From: Helicobacter sp. 13S00401-1
Lineage (GTDB): Bacteria > Campylobacterota > Campylobacteria > Campylobacterales > Helicobacteraceae
NCBI RefSeq assembly: GCF_002272925.1
Contig: NZ_MLAR01000011.1
Location: 1-52,802, forward strand
Reading direction: 5' to 3'
DNA: 52,802 nt
This document shows, piece after piece, positions 1-8,174 of the stretch. The translations under genes and the position numbers were made by a program. The notes under the pieces are model-generated. The model worked only from the letters and a program-made list of their open reading frames with translations, ran no database searches and was not told the DNA's origin. Numbering within the stretch: position 1 is the stretch's first letter; each line of letters starts with the position of its first letter.

Positions 1-1308
1 ATCTCTTAGTTCAATTAATTGAGGATTAGAAGGTAACTTAAGTATTCTCACACTTAAGTTACCTTCTTCTATAGTCTTAGCTACATTTAATGCTTCACTT
101 ACAGCTTCACTGTCTTTGGATAAAGAGGTTTTAGTTTTATCCATAGCTATATTAATAACATTAGATATAACTCCTAGTTCATCTTTAGATCTAGTATCTA
201 GTTTAGGTATGTTTATAGCTTTTTCATGGTTTATAACTGCAAAGGTATCTATTAGAGTAGCTTGTATATTTCTTACTCTTTTTATGAAGGCTTTATCTAT
301 ATAGAAGTAAAAGAAAACTACTATGATGATTATTGCTATGATGGCAGTGATAGTTGCTACCCATACAAGGTTAGTTATAGACTGCAGGGCAGTTGGGGCA
401 GCCACTGAAACATAAGTTGACCAGTTTGTATTAAACCCAGTAAGTGGGAAAGAGTGACTTGCTATAAGTGCATAGGCTTTTCTATCTGAGAGATAAACAT
501 CACTTATAAAGTTTTCTCCCCTGGCAGTTTTTGCTGCTATGACTTTAAAGTCTGGATCATTTATAAGATTCCCAAAAACTTTACCATTAGAGTTAGGGAA
601 GTTACCTACTACTACTATCCCATTTGGATTTACGATCAAACGGTAGATATTTGGCCACTTATCATTAGTGTTATCATCAACAATGCTATTTAGATAATCA
701 AGATCCATGCGTTGTGATAAAGCACCTATGACCTTGCCATCTTTCATTAAAGGGAAGGCCATAACAAGACTGTAGTAATCTTTACCATTAATATTTATAT
801 TAACAGGAGAGCCTATAGAAGGATATCTAGTATCTATAGCTTTTTGTATGGTTGGAGACTTATCAAGTACAACTTTAGACGCCCTAGAATCTAAAAAATC
901 TAAAGAAGCACCACTTTGTGCAACACTCATCAAAACATCACCATTTAGCTCATAGTTAGCATCATCTACTTTAGTATCTTTTAGATACAAAGATGAAGCT
1001 ATCCCAAACTTTGTACCACTAAGCATAGAGCTAAGTTCATATTTTAGTGTAGTAGCACTTAGCTCAGAGCTCTTACTTAAGAGTAAGTTTAATTTATAAG
1101 CAATAAGTGCTGTGCTTACTCTAACTTGAGCTATCTGACTTTCTGCTGTTCTTCCAACTTCTATGGATGTATGTTCTAAGGTTGAATTTATCTGATCTTT
1201 TAAAGCACTTTTTGCTGTTTCTATGATTATAGTAGAAAGGATGGCTATGACTATTATTGTCACTATGGCTGCAATTATGCCAACTTTCAGACTGATGGAC
1301 TTCCTCAT
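1..1308 (-). CDS. Methyl-accepting chemotaxis protein, N-terminal part (runs off the left edge)
   Basis: Reading down from 1308 there is an open frame of 436 codons with no stop before the window edge. The start MRKSISLKVG follows an AGAAGG ribosome binding site. Transmembrane segment 1 is at about residues 8-28. A large periplasmic region follows, with Cache-like stretches such as YRLIVNPNGIVVVGNF and YLSDRKAYALIASHSFPL, then transmembrane segment 2 at about 308-335 and a HAMP-like linker to the edge. The methyl-accepting signalling domain lies outside the window. By family knowledge the protein is an inner-membrane chemoreceptor that signals through CheW/CheA; its ligand cannot be read from sequence. 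The promoter (1417-1445) contains a 15-base homopolymer. Confidence 0.93.
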   Translation of the reverse strand, partial: MRKSISLKVGIIAAIVTIIVIAILSTIIIETAKSALKDQINSTLEHTSIEVGRTAESQIAQVRVSTALIAYKLNLLLSKSSELSATTLKYELSSMLSGTKFGIASSLYLKDTKVDDANYELNGDVLMSVAQSGASLDFLDSRASKVVLDKSPTIQKAIDTRYPSIGSPVNININGKDYYSLVMAFPLMKDGKVIGALSQRMDLDYLNSIVDDNTNDKWPNIYRLIVNPNGIVVVGNFPNSNGKVFGNLINDPDFKVIAAKTARGENFISDVYLSDRKAYALIASHSFPLTGFNTNWSTYVSVAAPTALQSITNLVWVATITAIIAIIIIVVFFYFYIDKAFIKRVRNIQATLIDTFAVINHEKAINIPKLDTRSKDELGVISNVINIAMDKTKTSLSKDSEAVSEALNVAKTIEEGNLSVRILKLPSNPQLIELRD

Positions 1309-1416
1309 AACACCTTCTTGCAATTAGTGGATTTTTGGTTAATAATGAATATAAAGCCAGAAAGTATGAACTAAATGAAGCTTTAAAAGACGGTGGCTGA
1401 TGACAACTAGACTAAA

Positions 1417-1445
1417 AGTATAATCTTTTTTTTTTTTTTTGTAAA
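1417..1445 (-). promoter_or_regulatory. Sigma70-type promoter of the chemoreceptor gene with an A15 tract in the spacer
   Basis: On the minus strand TTTACA (1440-1445) and TATACT (1417-1422) are separated by exactly 17 nt. Fourteen of those are adenines of a 15-base A run (T15 at 1426-1440 on the plus strand). The predicted start is near 1410, giving a leader of about 100 nt before the ATG at 1308. A change in tract length would change the -35/-10 spacing. Confidence 0.7.
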
Positions 1446-1667
1446 CACACATCAAGATTAAAAGGTTTTACTAGTTTTATAAAATCTTAGGTCCTTCATG
1501 CCACCATACATTAAGAGTGAGCATACATGCGTTTGTATTTAAATATGCTGTCAAATAGCTAGGGGGTGCAATCTTCTTTTTTTTATTAAATAAAAATATG
1601 GGTTTTATAAAAAGTAGATTCTAAAACTATAAAGCAAAAGGCTTTAAAGATATCAAATTACCATGCT

Positions 1668-2207
1668 TTTTATATAGGCAGTTTCATTTTCTTTACAGTA
1701 TTAACTAAATCGTTATTCCAACAGTTTCTTTTTAATATGGATTTATTATTTATGTGTTTTCCTTAACAAAAAAGGGGTTTACCCCCTCCTCACTCCCGCA
1801 AAGCCTACGAAAGCGTAAGCTTCCTTGAAACAGGTTTAGTTGCGTAAGCAACTAGGGCTTTCTTTTAAGGAATGTCTTTTTTTGGCGTGAGCCAAACACT
1901 ATTGACCAGCTATATATTCCAACACTTTCTTTTTCTACTTTTTCTTACCTATATGTTTTTCTTTTAACCAAAAAGGGGTTTAACCCCTCCCCGCTCCCCT
2001 TAACCCCGAAAAAGGTACTTTTTCGGCAATCAAGGGGAGGGCCTCGCTATATCCGTTTCTAGTAAAAATCACGCGTTCGCACTACTGCTCACTTTTCTCG
2101 TGATTTTTACACCACAAAACGGGCGAGAATGCCTTCGGCTTAAAAAATTATGATTATTGAAACTTCAGTGTGTATAGATAGCTATCCGTTAAAAACAATC
2201 TATCTAA
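1668..2207. repeat. Dispersed hairpin-rich repeat, copy L (two partial units in tandem)
   Basis: Gene-free region between the chemoreceptor promoter and purU. It contains TTATTCCAACA, an AAAAAGGGGTTTAcCCCC box, several short hairpins (1811-1822; 1838-1853; 1881-1896), a second start of the unit near 1917 (ATTCCAACACTTTC), a CCGAAAAAG/CTTTTTCGG hairpin near 2005-2027, a 12-bp stem (2062-2073 with 2099-2110) and a conserved 3' module from 2122 ending beside the purU stop. The 3' module recurs near 39170, 47609 and 52191. Confidence 0.85.
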
Positions 2208-3050
2208 TCAAAATATCACAGTTTTATTTTTATATATAAAAACCCTATCATCAAAGACCAGATCAAGGGCGCGTGCTAGGGTTGAGCGCTCTATATTTTT
2301 CCCAGCCCTTTGAAGCATCTGCCAAGTGTAGGTATGATCTATATTGATGATATCTTGAGAGATGATAGGCCCACAGTCTAAATCAGGTGTTGCAAAGTGC
2401 GCCGTAGCCCCTATGATTTTAACTCCTCTTTCAAAGGCTTGCTTATAAGGGTTAGCGCCTATGAAGGCTGGTAAGAAACTATGGTGTATGTTTATTATCT
2501 TATTAGGAAATCTTTCACAAAAGCTATCACTTAAGATTCTCATATATTTAGCTAAGACTATATAATCAAAGCTATATTTTGCAAGTAGACTAAAGATTGC
2601 TTCTTCTTGGCTTTTTATCCTCTCTTCTTTAGGCAGGTTTTCATTTGCAGGTATATAAAAATAAGGTACATTAAACTTTCCTACTAGCTCTCTTAAGTTC
2701 TCATGATTGCTAATGACTGCTTTAATATTTGCATTTAACTCACTACTATGATGCTTTAAAAGCAAGTCTCCAAGACAGTGGTTTTCTTTGGTGCAAAAAA
2801 CTACTATGTCCTTTTTTCTAGATTCTAAAAGAGATATTTCTGCATTCTTTGGTAAGGTAGCTTGCAAGTCTTCTAGCAAGCCTAAGACATTACCCCCGCT
2901 AAACTCAGTCCTCATATAGAATCTATTTTCACTTTTATCAACAAACTCACTATTTTGTTCTATGTTTAAGTCTCTTTCATAAAGTATGTGAGAGACTTTT
3001 GCTACTAGCCCTTTTGCATCTTCTGTGCTTACTTTTAGTATCACATCCAA
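2208..3050 (-). CDS. purU: Formyltetrahydrofolate deformylase
   Basis: 280 residues, the usual PurU length. An N-terminal ACT-type domain (about 1-78, beginning MDVILKVSTEDAKGLVAKVS) is followed by a formyltransferase fold from about 83. NIHHSFLP (187-194) and GATAHFATPDLDCGP (214-228) carry the histidine and aspartate of the hydrolase active site. By family knowledge it hydrolyses 10-formyl-THF to formate and THF, supplying formate to PurT and balancing one-carbon pools. Its start overlaps the 3' end of sppA by 10 nt, so it is the last gene of a queH-sppA-purU unit. The stop codon abuts the end of the dispersed repeat. Confidence 0.95.
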   Translation of the reverse strand: MDVILKVSTEDAKGLVAKVSHILYERDLNIEQNSEFVDKSENRFYMRTEFSGGNVLGLLEDLQATLPKNAEISLLESRKKDIVVFCTKENHCLGDLLLKHHSSELNANIKAVISNHENLRELVGKFNVPYFYIPANENLPKEERIKSQEEAIFSLLAKYSFDYIVLAKYMRILSDSFCERFPNKIINIHHSFLPAFIGANPYKQAFERGVKIIGATAHFATPDLDCGPIISQDIINIDHTYTWQMLQRAGKNIERSTLARALDLVFDDRVFIYKNKTVIF

Positions 3051-3904
3051 ACCTTAGAGCTTATAGTGCTTAAAACTTTTGAGCTAACGTTGTTTATGAG
3101 TATATCTCTAAAGTTTTCAACTTTTGGCTTTTCTAACCACACAGGCTTAGTTATAGCATCTTTTGGATTTTTATCTTTTATAAGCTCTAGTAGCTTTTTA
3201 ATAGCATCTTCTTTGCTTCCTACTTCATCTATAAGACCTAGCTCTTTAGCCTGCTTAGCAGTAAAAACTTTGCCTTCAGCAAAAACAGTACTTGAGGTAT
3301 CTTTTAGATGGCGTCTTTGTCTTACGTCGCTAACAAAAAGATCATACTGCTTGTTGACTAAGTTTTGAAGATAGTCTTTTTCTTCCTTAGTCCACTGTCT
3401 AGTAAAAGTACCAGCACTTTTATACTCGCCAGCTTGCAAGGTTTGAGACTGTATGCCTAGCTTAGCAAGTAGGTTTTCTATATCAAAACCTTCAAATATC
3501 ACTCCTATGCTTCCTACTAGTGCGCCTCTATTAGCAACTATATAGTCTGAGTATATGCTTGCATAGTAGCTTCCACTAGCCATAACACCAGCATCATAAG
3601 CAACTATAGGTAAGTGTAGCTCTCTTAATAAGTCTGCTATCTCTATACTCCCACTCATAGTCCCACCTGGTGAGTTAACTTCTAAAAGCACGCCTTTAAT
3701 ACTTGGGTTTTCTTTGATGCGATCTATCTGTCTTTGCATATCATCGCTATTTATTATCATAGACTTTAGTTCTAGCTTGGCTAGATTAGGTGTTGGATTA
3801 GACTTAGTATGAGTTATGCTAACTAGTATAACTATCACTATGATTATTAAAACTATCCAAAAAACTATCTTAAGTATTTTTAAGATTCCATCTAAAAACT
3901 TCAT
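3041..3904 (-). CDS. sppA: Signal peptide peptidase SppA, short form
   Basis: 287 residues, typical of the single-domain SppA of epsilonproteobacteria. A membrane anchor at about 10-32 (FWIVLIIIVIVILVS) leads into a ClpP/crotonase-like protease domain. VNSPGG (76-81) forms the oxyanion strand, MASGSYY (108-114) carries the predicted nucleophile Ser110, and GEYKSAG (159-165) carries the general-base Lys162. By family knowledge it degrades residual signal peptides in the inner membrane. It overlaps queH upstream by 4 nt and purU downstream by 10 nt, so the three genes are probably translated together. Confidence 0.94.
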   Translation of the reverse strand: MKFLDGILKILKIVFWIVLIIIVIVILVSITHTKSNPTPNLAKLELKSMIINSDDMQRQIDRIKENPSIKGVLLEVNSPGGTMSGSIEIADLLRELHLPIVAYDAGVMASGSYYASIYSDYIVANRGALVGSIGVIFEGFDIENLLAKLGIQSQTLQAGEYKSAGTFTRQWTKEEKDYLQNLVNKQYDLFVSDVRQRRHLKDTSSTVFAEGKVFTAKQAKELGLIDEVGSKEDAIKKLLELIKDKNPKDAITKPVWLEKPKVENFRDILINNVSSKVLSTISSKVWM

Positions 3905-5061
3905 CCATGCTCCTCTATGACTTCATATACACTTTCAATCTGTCTAATAGAGTATATATCTACTAGCAAACTGTGAGGGATTATGGTATCTAAAATAATG
4001 ATGGCATTAATACTATCTGCCCCACCTAAGAGCCCTCTTAACTTAAGTTCTTCTTCATAACTTAAATCTATATCCTTTATACTCTTAAAATTTTTAGCAC
4101 TTAGTAGATTAAGCATCTTAAGACTTAAAAATATAAAGTCATCCCTCTTTGAGTAGCCTATACTTAAACTTTCATCTTTTAAGTAGTGCTCAAGTTTTTC
4201 TGGGTAATTAACCTTTAAAAACTCTGTTATAAAACGTGGTTTTATATAGATGATATTTCCACTTTTAGCCTTACTTTTAGAATCTGAGTTAAGCAAGATA
4301 TAAGAGTTTAAAACTTTTGTGTCATTAGGAGCTACTAGCTTTACACTAGCACTTATTAGCCTCCAAACTAGCATCTTTTTAGACCGTAAGATATAGCCCT
4401 TGCCTTTAGATTCTAAACTATCGCGCTTTTTAAAAGTAAGACTTCTATCTTCTATACTAGCAGGCAAAACTTGTTTACTAAGTGGCATAAGGAGTTCTAA
4501 AGGCACTCTTGCTTGCTTATTTCTTTGAGCACTTAAAGCGTGTATGCAACCACAGTAGTTTTGAGAGTAAAGCCTATCTTTTTTGGCTAGTTCGCTTTGT
4601 CTTTGAGTGCCACCATCTTTTCTAACATCTACTTTTATAAACTCTAAGTCATGTCTTCTAGCTACTATATCTCCAAGCATGTAAAGCTCAGTTTGCTTCT
4701 TCATAGGGGAGCTTAAAAGCGTGGTAGTAAACTTAGACATGCCAAGCTCTTTAGCCTTTAAGGCAGTCTTTTCTAGTCTCATATCAAAACACATACTACA
4801 TCTAGTGCCTTTTTCAGGCTCACTTTCTAGTCCATTAGCTTGCTTTAACCAAGATGTATCTTCATAAAAGATATCTTCTAGTAAAGGTACATTAAGCTTA
4901 AGACAGCTTCTTCTAACATCTTCTAATCTTAAGTCATGTTCGGCTTTTGGATGTATGTTTGGATTATAAAAAAAGGCACTTAGGTTTTCATTAGGATAGA
5001 TCTTTTTTAACTCTTGTAAGTAAAAATGACTATCCACACTACAGCAGATATGAACTAACAT
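3901..5061 (-). CDS. queH: Epoxyqueuosine reductase QueH (DUF208) with a C-terminal extension
   Basis: 386 residues. The first ~180 form the QueH core: HICCS (Cys6/Cys7), CSMC (Cys88/Cys91) and YCGC (Cys170/Cys172), the cysteines expected for the iron-sulfur and second metal site, plus FYNPNIHP. By family knowledge QueH reduces epoxyqueuosine to queuosine in tRNA wobble modification. The remaining ~205 residues have no motif I recognise; minimal QueH proteins are only about 200 residues, but long forms occur in this phylum. ATG overlaps nothing upstream, and its stop region overlaps sppA by 4 nt. The extension is rich in DSK/LESK sequences encoded by AGAWTCT motifs. Confidence 0.9.
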   Translation of the reverse strand: MLVHICCSVDSHFYLQELKKIYPNENLSAFFYNPNIHPKAEHDLRLEDVRRSCLKLNVPLLEDIFYEDTSWLKQANGLESEPEKGTRCSMCFDMRLEKTALKAKELGMSKFTTTLLSSPMKKQTELYMLGDIVARRHDLEFIKVDVRKDGGTQRQSELAKKDRLYSQNYCGCIHALSAQRNKQARVPLELLMPLSKQVLPASIEDRSLTFKKRDSLESKGKGYILRSKKMLVWRLISASVKLVAPNDTKVLNSYILLNSDSKSKAKSGNIIYIKPRFITEFLKVNYPEKLEHYLKDESLSIGYSKRDDFIFLSLKMLNLLSAKNFKSIKDIDLSYEEELKLRGLLGGADSINAIIILDTIIPHSLLVDIYSIRQIESVYEVIEEHG

Positions 5062-5064
5062 GCA

Positions 5065-5160
5065 TTATTGACTTTTGAAGGCGTAGTATAAAAAACCACC
5101 TAAACCAACTATGACTACTATTAACAAAAATATAACTAATCCAAGATCAAGTGGTGGCAT
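5065..5160 (-). CDS. Small single-pass membrane protein, 31 residues
   Basis: Minus-strand reading frame ATG...TAA of 32 codons preceded by a good ribosome binding site (AGGAG, 6 nt before ATG). The product starts MPPLDLGLVIF, has one hydrophobic helix (about residues 6-26, rich in V, I, L, G) and ends YYAFKSQ. It ends three bases before the queH ATG, so it is the first gene of the queH-sppA-purU unit. I do not recognise the family. Small helical proteins of this size often act as accessory subunits of larger membrane complexes, but nothing here names a partner. Confidence 0.6.
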   Translation of the reverse strand: MPPLDLGLVIFLLIVVIVGLGGFLYYAFKSQ

Positions 5161-5474
5161 GGTAAAGCTCCTGTTTAATGCTGATTTGGCTTTTGAAATA
5201 TTAATGTTATAAGCATTAAATCAAGATTAGATAATGATGAAAATAAAGTTTAGATTTTTTTAATGGGTCTTTTTGTAAGGAGGCAAATTAAAGCGTGCTT
5301 AAAACTAGTCTTAACGCTTTAATAAATCCTAGCCAAACTTTACTAGCTTTTATAAAAAGCTTATATTTTAAAGACGATATATAGCTAACATCATAAAGCT
5401 TTATGATCTTGCCATTATTAAGAACAATAAAATGTAGTTAGGGGATAATCTTGTAAAAAAAAGTAAAACGTAGC
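5161..5474. other. Gene-free stretch upstream of the small membrane protein
   Basis: About 310 bases between the 31-residue gene and the end of the tRNA operon. It is very AT-rich. I see no coding frame and no convincing terminator. A TTATAAC box about 50 nt upstream of the small gene could be a -10 element, but no matching -35 is visible. Confidence 0.5.
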
Positions 5475-5553
5475 TGGCGGAATGGACGGGGCTCGAACCC
5501 GCGACCCCCTGCGTGACAGGCAGGTATTCTAACCAACTGAACTACCACTCCGC
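5475..5553 (-). tRNA. tRNA-Asp (GTC)
   Basis: The minus strand folds as a cloverleaf: acceptor GCGGAGT/ATTCCGC, anticodon arm CCTGC-CTGTCAC-GCAGG giving anticodon GTC, T loop GGGTTCGAGCCC, and an encoded CCA end at 5475-5477. Last of four co-oriented tRNAs. Confidence 0.96.
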
Positions 5554-5571
5554 AAAGTTATATATAAAAAA

Positions 5572-5647
5572 TGGTGGTCGCTACAAGACTCGAACTTGTG
5601 ACATCTACCTTGTAAGGGTAGCGCTCTACCAACTGAGCTAAGCGACC
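5572..5647 (-). tRNA. tRNA-Val (TAC)
   Basis: Cloverleaf on the minus strand: acceptor GGTCGCT/AGCGACC, anticodon loop CTTACAA giving TAC, T loop GTTCGAGTC, CCA encoded at 5572-5574. Third gene of the tRNA operon. Confidence 0.97.
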
Positions 5648-5672
5648 AAAAAAGAACATCTTAAAAAATAAG

Positions 5673-5747
5673 TGGTGACCCCTAGGGGACTTGAACCCCT
5701 GTACTCGCCGTGAAAGGGCGATATCCTAACCACTAGATGAAGGGGCC
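5673..5747 (-). tRNA. tRNA-Glu (TTC)
   Basis: Cloverleaf on the minus strand: acceptor GGCCCCT/AGGGGTC with one G-T pair, anticodon loop CTTTCAC giving TTC, T loop GTTCAAGTC, CCA encoded at 5673-5675. Second gene of the tRNA operon. Confidence 0.97.
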
Positions 5748-5774
5748 AGATTAGTGTTTAAATTCATTTAATTA

Positions 5775-5850
<76 letters not shown>

Positions 5851-5872
5851 ATTTATTTAAAAACGAAGTCAA

Positions 5873-5901
5873 ATTATAGAACTTTTTTTTTAGTAAGTCA
5901 A
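5873..5901 (-). promoter_or_regulatory. Near-consensus sigma70 promoter of the tRNA operon
   Basis: TTGACT (5896-5901) and TATAAT (5873-5878) on the minus strand, separated by 17 nt that include a run of nine adenines. The predicted start is about 15 nt before the mature 5' end of tRNA-Lys (5850). This is the best promoter match in the window, as expected for stable RNA genes. Confidence 0.85.
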
Positions 5902-6050
5902 GAATTTTACGCCATTTTTAACCACTAAATCACTAAAAGCCCTAAAACTAGTAAGATGCTAGTTAGAAAATACCTCTAAAACCTTAAAAAAGCCTATAAA
6001 TCCTTCCAAAAAAAGCCTAGATAGAATCTAAAAAGTGCCCTAGCCTCCTA

Positions 6051-6701
6051 TTAATCTTCTATCTTTTTGCTTATCTCTTCTATGGCTAGATTAGTTCCCA
6101 AAAAGAGTAAGATGTCATTTTTTTGCACTAAAAAGTCATCATTAAAGTCTAGATTCCACTCTTCATCCCTTTTTATAGCAACTATTTTGATTCCATCTTC
6201 ATTAGCTATAGATTTTATACTTCTTTTTGCAAAATATGAGTTTGCTATAGTCTTACAAGACTTCATATTAGCACTTAGATCTATAGTGTCAAGCTTAGCT
6301 TTAGTAAGCTCGCTTAAAAGCCTAAAAGCCGCTTGTCTTTCTGGGTAAACTACCTCATCAACGCCTAGTTTTTCTAGTATAGCCCCATGTGTTGCACTAA
6401 CTGCTTTGGCTATTATCCTCTTGTTTTTTAGCTCTTTTAAAGCCATAACTGTTAGGATGCTTGCTTCTATATTTTCTCCTATGCTAACTATAACTACATC
6501 AAGCTCAGCTATACCTGCTTCTTTCAAGGCCCTCTTATCTGTGGAATCTAAAACATAGATTTGCTCAACTCTATCTTTTAATTCTTGAAAAGGGGTTTCT
6601 TTACTATCACAAAGGATCACATTTTCATTATTATCAACTAGGCCTTTTGCAAGATGGAATCCAAACTTACCTAAACCTATAACTCCATAAATTTTATCCA
6701 T
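6051..6701 (-). CDS. ktrA: Potassium uptake regulatory protein KtrA (RCK domain)
   Basis: 216 residues. An N-terminal Rossmann fold begins IYGVIGLGKFGFHLAKGL, with the glycine-rich nucleotide loop at about 8-14, and is followed by a C-terminal RCK_C-like half (about 135-216). By family knowledge a KtrA octamer ring gates KtrB in response to ATP/ADP and cyclic dinucleotides. The gene lies 9 nt downstream of ktrB on the same strand, so the pair is surely an operon. The length matches KtrA; classical TrkA has two such domains and is twice as long. Confidence 0.92.
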   Translation of the reverse strand: MDKIYGVIGLGKFGFHLAKGLVDNNENVILCDSKETPFQELKDRVEQIYVLDSTDKRALKEAGIAELDVVIVSIGENIEASILTVMALKELKNKRIIAKAVSATHGAILEKLGVDEVVYPERQAAFRLLSELTKAKLDTIDLSANMKSCKTIANSYFAKRSIKSIANEDGIKIVAIKRDEEWNLDFNDDFLVQKNDILLFLGTNLAIEEISKKIED

Positions 6702-6710
6702 AACTTTTCC

Positions 6711-8084
6711 TTAGATTGATATTTGCTCTTCTACGTATTTAGTCTCTGCAGACTTAGATGTGCCTGAAAATATAAGAGTAAAACTTAAGATTCCAACCTT
6801 ACCACCTAGCATTAAAAGCATGATTATTATCCTGCCTATCTCATTAAAATTAGCACTTAGACTAACTGTGCCTCCATTACCAACAGATACGCCAACTGTA
6901 GCAAAAGCACTGCCTACTTCATAGAGTATAGGAAGCAAAGCCACATGCTTTTGTGTTAAGGTTAGCAAGAAAGTAGCTACAAAGATATAAGTTGAAGCTA
7001 TGATAAAAACAGTTATGGACTTAGATATAACTTCTTGCGGTATGGCGCGGTTAAAAAGCTTAGTTTGTTTTTGATTAGTTATGATGGAATAAGAGTAGGC
7101 TATAAGCACAGCTAAGGTTGTAACCTTTATACCACTAGCTGTACCACCAGGAGAGCCACCTATGTTCATAAGGAAGGTTGAAAAAAACATATCCGCATCA
7201 GTTAGATGGCTTAGATCAAATGTATTAAATCCAGCGGTTCGATAATTTACTGAAGCAAAAAATGCACTTAGTATCTTTTCGTAGTTGCTAATCCCTTTCA
7301 TATTCATAATATCTGGGTTGTTCCACTCAAAAAAGAGCACTATCAAAGTCCCACCTACTAACAAAATAGCAGTTACTAAAAGGATGACTTTAGTATTTAA
7401 ACTCATCCTTATATGTATGTAGCGTCTTGTAAAAAAGGCCTTTATCTTATGAAGGCAGAAGTTATTAAGCTCTAGCATGCATACATAACCTAGCCCTCCT
7501 ATTATGATTAAAAGACATATAACTAAGTTTATGGTTAGATCACCCCTAAAGGCTGCAAGGTTAGTACTAAAGATAGAAAAACCAGCGTTGTTAAAAGCAC
7601 TTATTGCATGGAAGATTCCAGCATAGATGCCTTCTCCTATGCTTATATTTTTATACATACTAAAACGTATACTTAAGATGATAGCTGCTATAACTTCTAC
7701 GCTTAAAACAAAGATGATAGTTCTTATCATAACTTTGCCTAGACCATCAAGTGTGGAATAGTTAATGTTTTCTTTTATAAGGTTTTTTTCAGAGTTGCTT
7801 AGTTTTTTTCTTACAAAAAGATACAAAAGTCCTAAAGCACTCATATAACCAAAGCCGCCTATTTGTATTAACACTAAAATAGTCACCTGACCACCAACGC
7901 TAAAGTCTAGGGCTGTGTCTTTTACTATTATCCCTGTACAAGTTAAAGCACTTACACTCGTAAATAAGGCATCTGTGAAGTTTAAAGGGCCATTATGCAT
8001 GCCTGGTAAGGTAAGGATAATCGCACCTACTAAGATGATACCTATATAGGCTACTAGTATAATTCTTATGCTCTTTAGCTGCAT
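6711..8084 (-). CDS. ktrB: Potassium uptake channel subunit KtrB (TrkH/KtrB family)
   Basis: 457 residues with many membrane segments arranged as four M1-pore-M2 repeats. The selectivity-filter turns are visible as TCTGI, NNAGFS, RTAGFN and TVGVS, each with its conserved glycine. By family knowledge it forms a dimeric inner-membrane K+ (often Na+-dependent) uptake channel controlled by KtrA. The start is supported by AAGGAGA 7 nt upstream. The length and the partner gene favour KtrB over the longer TrkH. The gene is divergent from the outer membrane protein gene at 8175. Confidence 0.93.
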   Translation of the reverse strand: MQLKSIRIILVAYIGIILVGAIILTLPGMHNGPLNFTDALFTSVSALTCTGIIVKDTALDFSVGGQVTILVLIQIGGFGYMSALGLLYLFVRKKLSNSEKNLIKENINYSTLDGLGKVMIRTIIFVLSVEVIAAIILSIRFSMYKNISIGEGIYAGIFHAISAFNNAGFSIFSTNLAAFRGDLTINLVICLLIIIGGLGYVCMLELNNFCLHKIKAFFTRRYIHIRMSLNTKVILLVTAILLVGGTLIVLFFEWNNPDIMNMKGISNYEKILSAFFASVNYRTAGFNTFDLSHLTDADMFFSTFLMNIGGSPGGTASGIKVTTLAVLIAYSYSIITNQKQTKLFNRAIPQEVISKSITVFIIASTYIFVATFLLTLTQKHVALLPILYEVGSAFATVGVSVGNGGTVSLSANFNEIGRIIIMLLMLGGKVGILSFTLIFSGTSKSAETKYVEEQISI

Positions 8085-8125
8085 AGAATCTTCTCCTTAA
8101 TCTTATGCCATAATCCTTTGCAAGA

Positions 8126-8131
8126 TATAAT
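8126..8131 (+). promoter_or_regulatory. Candidate -10 box of the outer membrane protein gene
   Basis: TATAAT 44 nt upstream of the ATG at 8175, with no recognisable -35. A run of eight thymines lies between it and the start codon. Weak -35 elements are common in this phylum, so this is only a candidate. Confidence 0.4.
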
Positions 8132-8174
8132 CTGACCTGTTTTTTTTAGAAAGTGTAATTATAAGGGAAATAAG

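Noticed and set aside
116-304. Plus-strand 62-codon frame at the left edge
   Set aside because: It is antisense to the chemoreceptor coding frame and has no ribosome binding site.
1700-2200. CRISPR array
   Set aside because: Units are not evenly spaced, repeats are imperfect and long, and there are no cas genes.
5873-5901. A9 in the tRNA promoter spacer as a phase-variation tract
   Set aside because: Nine bases is short and stable RNA genes are unlikely to vary in phase; it is noted only as spacer sequence.
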